From an uncultured Eubacteriales bacterium (GTDB lineage: Bacteria; Bacillota; Clostridia; Oscillospirales; Acutalibacteraceae), in contig CAKSST010000001.1 of NCBI GenBank assembly GCA_934489895.1, positions 62,001 through 126,000 on the forward strand: a stretch of 64,000 nucleotides of DNA, read 5' to 3'. Of the stretch, positions 59,932 through 64,000 are shown one piece after another. A program made the position numbers and the translations under genes. The notes under the pieces were generated by a model. It did no database searches, was not told where the DNA came from, and worked only from the letters and a program-made list of their open reading frames with translations. The first letter of the stretch is position 1, and every line of letters begins with the position of its first letter.

Positions 59932-62345
59932 TGAAGTATGATTTTGCCGCCATTGAGAAAAAATGGCAACAGATATGGGATGATAATAAAACCTTTGCGG
60001 CTAAGCAAGATTTTACTTTGCCTAAATACTATGCATTGGTTGAGTTTCCTTATCCTTCAGGTCAGGGACTTCACGTGGGACATCCCCGCTCATATACCGC
60101 AATTGATATTGTAAGCCGTAAAAAAAGACTTGAGGGCTACAATGTTCTTTATCCGATGGGTTGGGACGCTTTTGGTCTGCCCACTGAGAACTTTGCAATA
60201 AAAAACCACGTTCATCCTGCTGATGTAACAAAGAAGAATATTGACCATTTCCGTGATCAGTTAAAATCTCTAGGTTTTTCTTTTGATTGGGACAGAGAGA
60301 TAAACACAACCGACCCCAGCTATTACAAATGGACCCAGTGGATTTTTATTCAGCTGTATAAAAACGGTCTTGCATATAAAAAGGAAATGGCTGTTAACTG
60401 GTGTACCTCATGTAAGTGCGTTCTTGCAAATGAAGAGGTTGTAAACGGTGTTTGTGAGCGTTGCTCAAGCCCTGTTGTACGTAAAACAAAGAGCCAGTGG
60501 ATGCTTAAGATAACTGATTATGCTGAAAAACTGCTTGACGGTCTGAATAATATTGATTTTATTGAGCGTGTAAAAACACAGCAGAGAAACTGGATTGGCC
60601 GCTCAACAGGTACAGAAATTAAGTTTGTTACCACAGCTGGTGATATTTTAGAGGTTTACTCAACAAGAGCAGATACTCTTTTTGGCGCTACATATATGGT
60701 AATGTCACCTGAGCATCCTCTTATTGATAAATGGTCCGGCCGTCTTGAAAATATGGACGAGATTAATGCATATAAAGAAGATGCTGCAAGAAAGTCTGAC
60801 TTTGAACGCACCGAAATGGCAAAGGACAAGACAGGCGTTATGCTACAGGGCGTTAAAGCTATTAATCCCGTTAACGGAAAGGAAATACCGATTTTTATTT
60901 CTGACTATGTTCTTATTTCCTATGGTACAGGCGCAATTATGGCTGTTCCCGCTCACGATACAAGAGACTGGGAGTTTGCCAAAAAGTTTAATTTACCGAT
61001 AATTGAGGTTGTAAAAGGCGGAGATGTTGAAAAAGAGCCTTTTGTTGACTGTGCTACAGGCGTGATGGTTAACTCGGACTTTTTGGACGGTTTATCTGTT
61101 GAAGATGCTAAAAAGAAAATAAATGAATGGCTTACTGAGAAAGGCCTTGGTCACAGAAAGGTAAATTACAAACTGCGCGACTGGGTTTTCTCACGCCAGA
61201 GATATTGGGGTGAGCCTATCCCGATTGTACATTGTGACAAGTGCGGAGCAGTTCCGCTTGATGAAAAGGATTTACCTTTGCTTTTGCCTAATGTTGACTC
61301 ATATGAGCCTACCGATAACGGTGAATCACCTTTAGCAAAGATGACCGATTGGGTAAATACAACCTGTCCCAAGTGCGGCGGCCCCGCTCACAGAGAAACT
61401 GATACAATGCCCCAGTGGGCAGGATCTTCGTGGTATTTCCTGCGTTATTGCGACCCGCATAATGATAAGGAGCTTGCTTCTGCCGAAGCACTTAAATACT
61501 GGTTGCCTGTTGATTGGTACAACGGCGGTATGGAGCATACAACTCTGCACTTGCTTTACAGCCGTTTTTGGCACCGTTTCCTTAATGACATTAACGCTGT
61601 GCCGACTGCTGAGCCTTATGCAAAACGTACCAGCCACGGTATGATTTTGGGTGAAAACGGCGAGAAGATGTCTAAATCAAGAGGTAACGTTGTTAATCCC
61701 GATGACATTGTTAATGAATACGGTGCAGATACAATGCGTCTTTACGAAATGTTTATCGGAGACTTTGAAAAGGCTGCTCCCTGGAACTCAAGCTCAATTA
61801 AGGGCTGTAAGCGTTTTCTTGAAAGAGTATGGGGACTTGCTGAAATACTTGTTGACGGTGAAGTCAGAAAAGAGCTTGAAAGCAACATTCATCGCACAAT
61901 AAAAAAGGTTACCGAGGATATTGAAGGCCTTAAAATGAATACTGCAATTGCAGCATTGATGGCGCTTATTAATGATATATGCGCTACCGGCAGCATTACC
62001 CGTGAAGAGTTAAAAATATTCCTTATATTGCTTAACCCCTTTGCACCTCACTTAACAGAAGAAATGTGGGTACAAAACGGTTATGAAGGTATGCTTAACG
62101 CTGCAAAATGGCCTGAATTTGATGAAGCAAAATGCGCCGTTTCTGAAATTGAAATTGTTGTTCAGGTGAATGGAAAAATAAGAGCAAGAATGAATGTTGA
62201 TGCAAACACTGTTGCTGATGATGCAATTGCACTTGCCAAAACTGATAAAAAGGTTGCGGCAGAAATTTCGAACTCTACAATTGTTAAAGAGCTTTACATA
62301 CCCGGAAAGCTTGTTAACATAGTTATAAAACCTGCTAAAGCATAA
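59931..62345 (+). CDS. leuS: Leucyl-tRNA synthetase
   Basis: Class I aminoacyl-tRNA synthetase. The HIGH motif is present as HVGHP in YPSGQGLHVGHP, the zinc knuckle as CTSCKCVLANEEV and CERCSSP, the CP1 editing domain at about 220-420 (with GTGAIMAVPAHD), and the KMSKS motif in GEKMSKSRGN. The 804 residues cover all domains. It ends the long core operon; rpsU has its own promoter after it. No T-box leader precedes it because it lies inside the operon. Confidence 0.97.
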   Translation: MKYDFAAIEKKWQQIWDDNKTFAAKQDFTLPKYYALVEFPYPSGQGLHVGHPRSYTAIDIVSRKKRLEGYNVLYPMGWDAFGLPTENFAIKNHVHPADVTKKNIDHFRDQLKSLGFSFDWDREINTTDPSYYKWTQWIFIQLYKNGLAYKKEMAVNWCTSCKCVLANEEVVNGVCERCSSPVVRKTKSQWMLKITDYAEKLLDGLNNIDFIERVKTQQRNWIGRSTGTEIKFVTTAGDILEVYSTRADTLFGATYMVMSPEHPLIDKWSGRLENMDEINAYKEDAARKSDFERTEMAKDKTGVMLQGVKAINPVNGKEIPIFISDYVLISYGTGAIMAVPAHDTRDWEFAKKFNLPIIEVVKGGDVEKEPFVDCATGVMVNSDFLDGLSVEDAKKKINEWLTEKGLGHRKVNYKLRDWVFSRQRYWGEPIPIVHCDKCGAVPLDEKDLPLLLPNVDSYEPTDNGESPLAKMTDWVNTTCPKCGGPAHRETDTMPQWAGSSWYFLRYCDPHNDKELASAEALKYWLPVDWYNGGMEHTTLHLLYSRFWHRFLNDINAVPTAEPYAKRTSHGMILGENGEKMSKSRGNVVNPDDIVNEYGADTMRLYEMFIGDFEKAAPWNSSSIKGCKRFLERVWGLAEILVDGEVRKELESNIHRTIKKVTEDIEGLKMNTAIAALMALINDICATGSITREELKIFLILLNPFAPHLTEEMWVQNGYEGMLNAAKWPEFDEAKCAVSEIEIVVQVNGKIRARMNVDANTVADDAIALAKTDKKVAAEISNSTIVKELYIPGKLVNIVIKPAKA

Positions 62346-62349
62346 ACAC

Positions 62350-62379
62350 TTGACAAGCTATGGCTTGCTGGTGTATAAT
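62350..62379 (+). promoter_or_regulatory. Promoter of rpsU
   Basis: TTGACA (62350-62355) and TATAAT (62374-62379) with an 18-nt spacer. Confidence 0.8.
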
Positions 62380-62419
62380 ATTTTAGCAAACTCCTTATAG
62401 AGAATGGGAGGGAATTTGG

Positions 62420-62596
62420 ATGAGCCAGGTAAGAATTAAAGATAATGAATCTCTTGACAATGCTCTTCGTCGTTTCAAAAAGCAAACTGCTAAGGACGGA
62501 GTTATGCAGGAAGTTCGCAAAAGAGAGCATTATGAGAAACCTTCGGTAAAACGCAAGAAAAAGTCTGAAGCTGCACGTAAGCGTAAATTTCGTTAA
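62420..62596 (+). CDS. rpsU: 30S ribosomal protein S21
   Basis: A 58-residue basic ribosomal protein: VRIKDNESLDNALRRFKK at the start and a Lys/Arg tail SEAARKRKFR. The ribosome binding site is GGGAGGG. It has its own promoter and a terminator after it, so it is a separate small unit after leuS. Confidence 0.95.
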   Translation: MSQVRIKDNESLDNALRRFKKQTAKDGVMQEVRKREHYEKPSVKRKKKSEAARKRKFR

Positions 62597-62622
62597 GGTT
62601 TTGGTTTACTATGCAGATAATT

Positions 62623-62655
62623 GGCCGTGTCACATTCTGTGAGACGGCCTTTATT
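62623..62655 (+). terminator. Terminator after rpsU
   Basis: GGCCGT-TCAC and GTGA-ACGGCC arms (62623-62633 and 62639-62649) with one mismatch, followed by a TTTATT tract. Confidence 0.75.
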
Positions 62656-62674
62656 CATAATATGGGGTGTTTTT

Positions 62675-63160
62675 ATGTTTTTCAGACCGCATTTAAAAAA
62701 AGAACATATAACAGATATAACAATTGATGATTTAAAAGCATTAGGTGTGGATACACTTATTTTGGATGTTGATAATACTTTATCAAAGCACCATTCACAA
62801 ACTGCGGCGCCCGGTGTGATTGATTGGATTGCCGATATGCAGCGAGAGGGAATAAAGCTGATAATATTGTCAAACGCAAGACGTGCACGTGTTGAGCCTT
62901 TTGCAAATATGCTCGGATTGGATTTTTTACCTTTAGGATTAAAGCCACTGACCGGAGGCTATCGTAAAATAAGAAAACGGATTGGTTTGAAAAAAGAGCA
63001 GATTGCAACGGTTGGCGACCAGCTTTTTACCGATATGCTCGGCGGAAATCTTGCGGGTATAAAATGTATACTTGTTACCCCGTACGAAGAGGAAGATAAA
63101 CCAAGTTTTAGAATAAGAAGAAAACTTGAAAAAGTAATGCTTAAAAGATACGGATATTAA
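62675..63160 (+). CDS. YqeG family HAD phosphatase
   Basis: A 161-residue HAD-superfamily IIIA protein of the YqeG type, similar to mitochondrial phosphatidylglycerophosphate phosphatase. The catalytic motif is LILDVDNTLS (DVDNT), motif II is IILSNARR and motif III is VGDQLFTDMLGGN with a preceding lysine in GLKP. I chose ATG 62675 (MFFRPHLKKEHI) with GGGGTG upstream; an in-frame ATG at 62621 lies in the terminator. Its substrate is unproven; PG-phosphate is one candidate. Confidence 0.92.
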   Translation: MFFRPHLKKEHITDITIDDLKALGVDTLILDVDNTLSKHHSQTAAPGVIDWIADMQREGIKLIILSNARRARVEPFANMLGLDFLPLGLKPLTGGYRKIRKRIGLKKEQIATVGDQLFTDMLGGNLAGIKCILVTPYEEEDKPSFRIRRKLEKVMLKRYGY

Positions 63161-63174
63161 AGGGGAGAAAAAAT

Positions 63175-64000
63175 ATGTCAGCAAGATTTGGCCCTGCCGG
63201 CAATTCCGACAGCTTTGCGGCAATGAAGTATAAGCACACTTTGCATATACCTGAATATATTGAAAAAATGGGACTTAATGCTTATGAGTATCAATGCGGA
63301 CGCGGCGTTAACATTGGTGAACAAAAGGCTATTGAGTTCGGTCAGGCTGCTGCAAAAAAGAACATTGCAATATCCCTGCACGCACCGTATTATATTTCTA
63401 TGTCATCGGTTGATGAAGAAAAACGTCTTAATTCAATAAAGTATATTCTTGACAGCGCACGCGCGGTTAAAGCAATGGGAGGAAACCGCATTGTTGTCCA
63501 TACGGGCTCTTGCGGTAAAATTGACAGAGCTTATGCTTTGGAGCTTGCGCTTGATACAATGAAGCGTGCAATACAGGCATTGGACGAAAACGGGTTGACG
63601 AATATCAGGGTTTGCCCTGAAACAATGGGAAAAATAAACCAGCTTGGCACCTTGGATGAAGTTTTAGCTTTGTGTAAGCTTGACGAAAGATTGATACCCT
63701 GTATTGATTTTGGCCACATTAATGCAAGAACACATGGATCATTAAAAACGTATGCTGATTTTGAAGCGGTTTTTGATAGAATTGAAGACAAGCTCGGTTT
63801 AGCACGTCTTAATGAGTTTCATTCTCATTTTTCTAAAATTGAATATACTGAGGGCGGAGAAAAATGCCATCTGACATTTGCGGATGAAGTGTTTGGCCCA
63901 AACTTTGAGCCTGTTATAGATTTGGTGTTAAAGAAAAATTGTTCACCCGTAATAATTTGTGAATCGGCAGGTACACAGGCAGAGGACGCAAAATCTATGA
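63175..64000 (+). CDS. Endonuclease IV-like AP endonuclease (partial, runs off the window)
   Basis: TIM-barrel protein of the AP endonuclease 2 family. Metal-ligand motifs are ISLHAPYYIS, VVHTGSCGK, VCPETMGK, CIDFGHINAR and EFHSHFSKIEY, giving the His, Glu and Asp ligands of three-zinc endonuclease IV enzymes. The ribosome binding site AAAGGGGAG precedes ATG 63175. About 275 codons are visible and the C-terminus lies beyond 64000. A xylose-isomerase-like sugar epimerase is the main alternative, but the motif set favours deoxyribonuclease IV. Confidence 0.88.
   Translation, partial: MSARFGPAGNSDSFAAMKYKHTLHIPEYIEKMGLNAYEYQCGRGVNIGEQKAIEFGQAAAKKNIAISLHAPYYISMSSVDEEKRLNSIKYILDSARAVKAMGGNRIVVHTGSCGKIDRAYALELALDTMKRAIQALDENGLTNIRVCPETMGKINQLGTLDEVLALCKLDERLIPCIDFGHINARTHGSLKTYADFEAVFDRIEDKLGLARLNEFHSHFSKIEYTEGGEKCHLTFADEVFGPNFEPVIDLVLKKNCSPVIICESAGTQAEDAKSM

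Overview
The window reads as chromosome of a low-to-moderate GC Gram-positive anaerobe of the class Clostridia, most like gut Ruminococcaceae/Oscillospiraceae. This rests on AT-rich intergenic DNA, strong AGGAGG-type ribosome binding sites, TTGACA-N17-TATAAT promoters, a T-box leader, an infC-rpmI-rplT leader with an ATC start codon, the rnc-(radical SAM)-smc-ftsY order, lipobox lipoproteins, an LCP-family wall protein and a small acid-soluble spore protein. The taxonomic call is inference from gene content, not from a marker comparison.

Layout: (1) 1-11 kb holds housekeeping and transport genes: metallophosphoesterase, tig-clpP-clpX, a biotin ligase, a lipoprotein, a TrmO-type tRNA methyltransferase, an NSS-family symporter whose first codons are out of frame, and a MacB-like ABC fusion. 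(2) 11-15 kb: a cytidylate-kinase-like protein, a MATE transporter, and a secreted endonuclease with a frameshifted C-terminus that is translationally coupled to a small conserved protein. (3) 15-24 kb is a sulfur and methionine block: a tryptophan-type T-box with trpB, then metY-ECF S component-cysK behind a promoter with two palindromes and a Cys/Met-rich leader peptide, then metF-reactivation protein-metH-Rrf2 regulator behind a promoter with a similar half-site. (4) 24-32 kb is mixed: a decayed ArsC/Spx gene, YyaL, a methyltransferase, a four-helix-bundle protein preceded by an unusual hairpin-repeat array, an AI-2E family permease, a HEPN-like membrane protein, tRNA-Ser, and a YifB/ComM ATPase.

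(5) 32.3-38.1 kb is a compositionally distinct (GC-rich by eye) accessory island starting at the 3' end of tRNA-Ala(CGC). It carries a spore protein gene, a four-gene minus-strand operon of two GT8 glycosyltransferases and two acyltransferases, a decayed group II intron whose reverse transcriptase has been deleted down to the maturase end, and a SWIM zinc-finger gene fragment fused to it. (6) 38-64 kb returns to host-like sequence: lipoprotein, WYL regulator, serC-serA, infC-rpmI-rplT with its leader, and a long, tightly packed core run from a SpoU methyltransferase through dprA, topA, trmFO, plsX, rnc, smc, ftsY, an rdgB-yhbY gene fusion, nadD, yqeK, an LCP gene, rsfS and leuS, then rpsU, a YqeG phosphatase and an endonuclease IV-like gene cut by the window end.

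The best leads for something new are the paired hairpin array directly in front of the four-helix-bundle gene, the CRCMM leader peptide plus palindromes controlling the metY operon, the GT8/acyltransferase surface-glycolipid operon in the island, and the RdgB-YhbY fusion. No CRISPR array or recognisable phage-defence cluster is visible.
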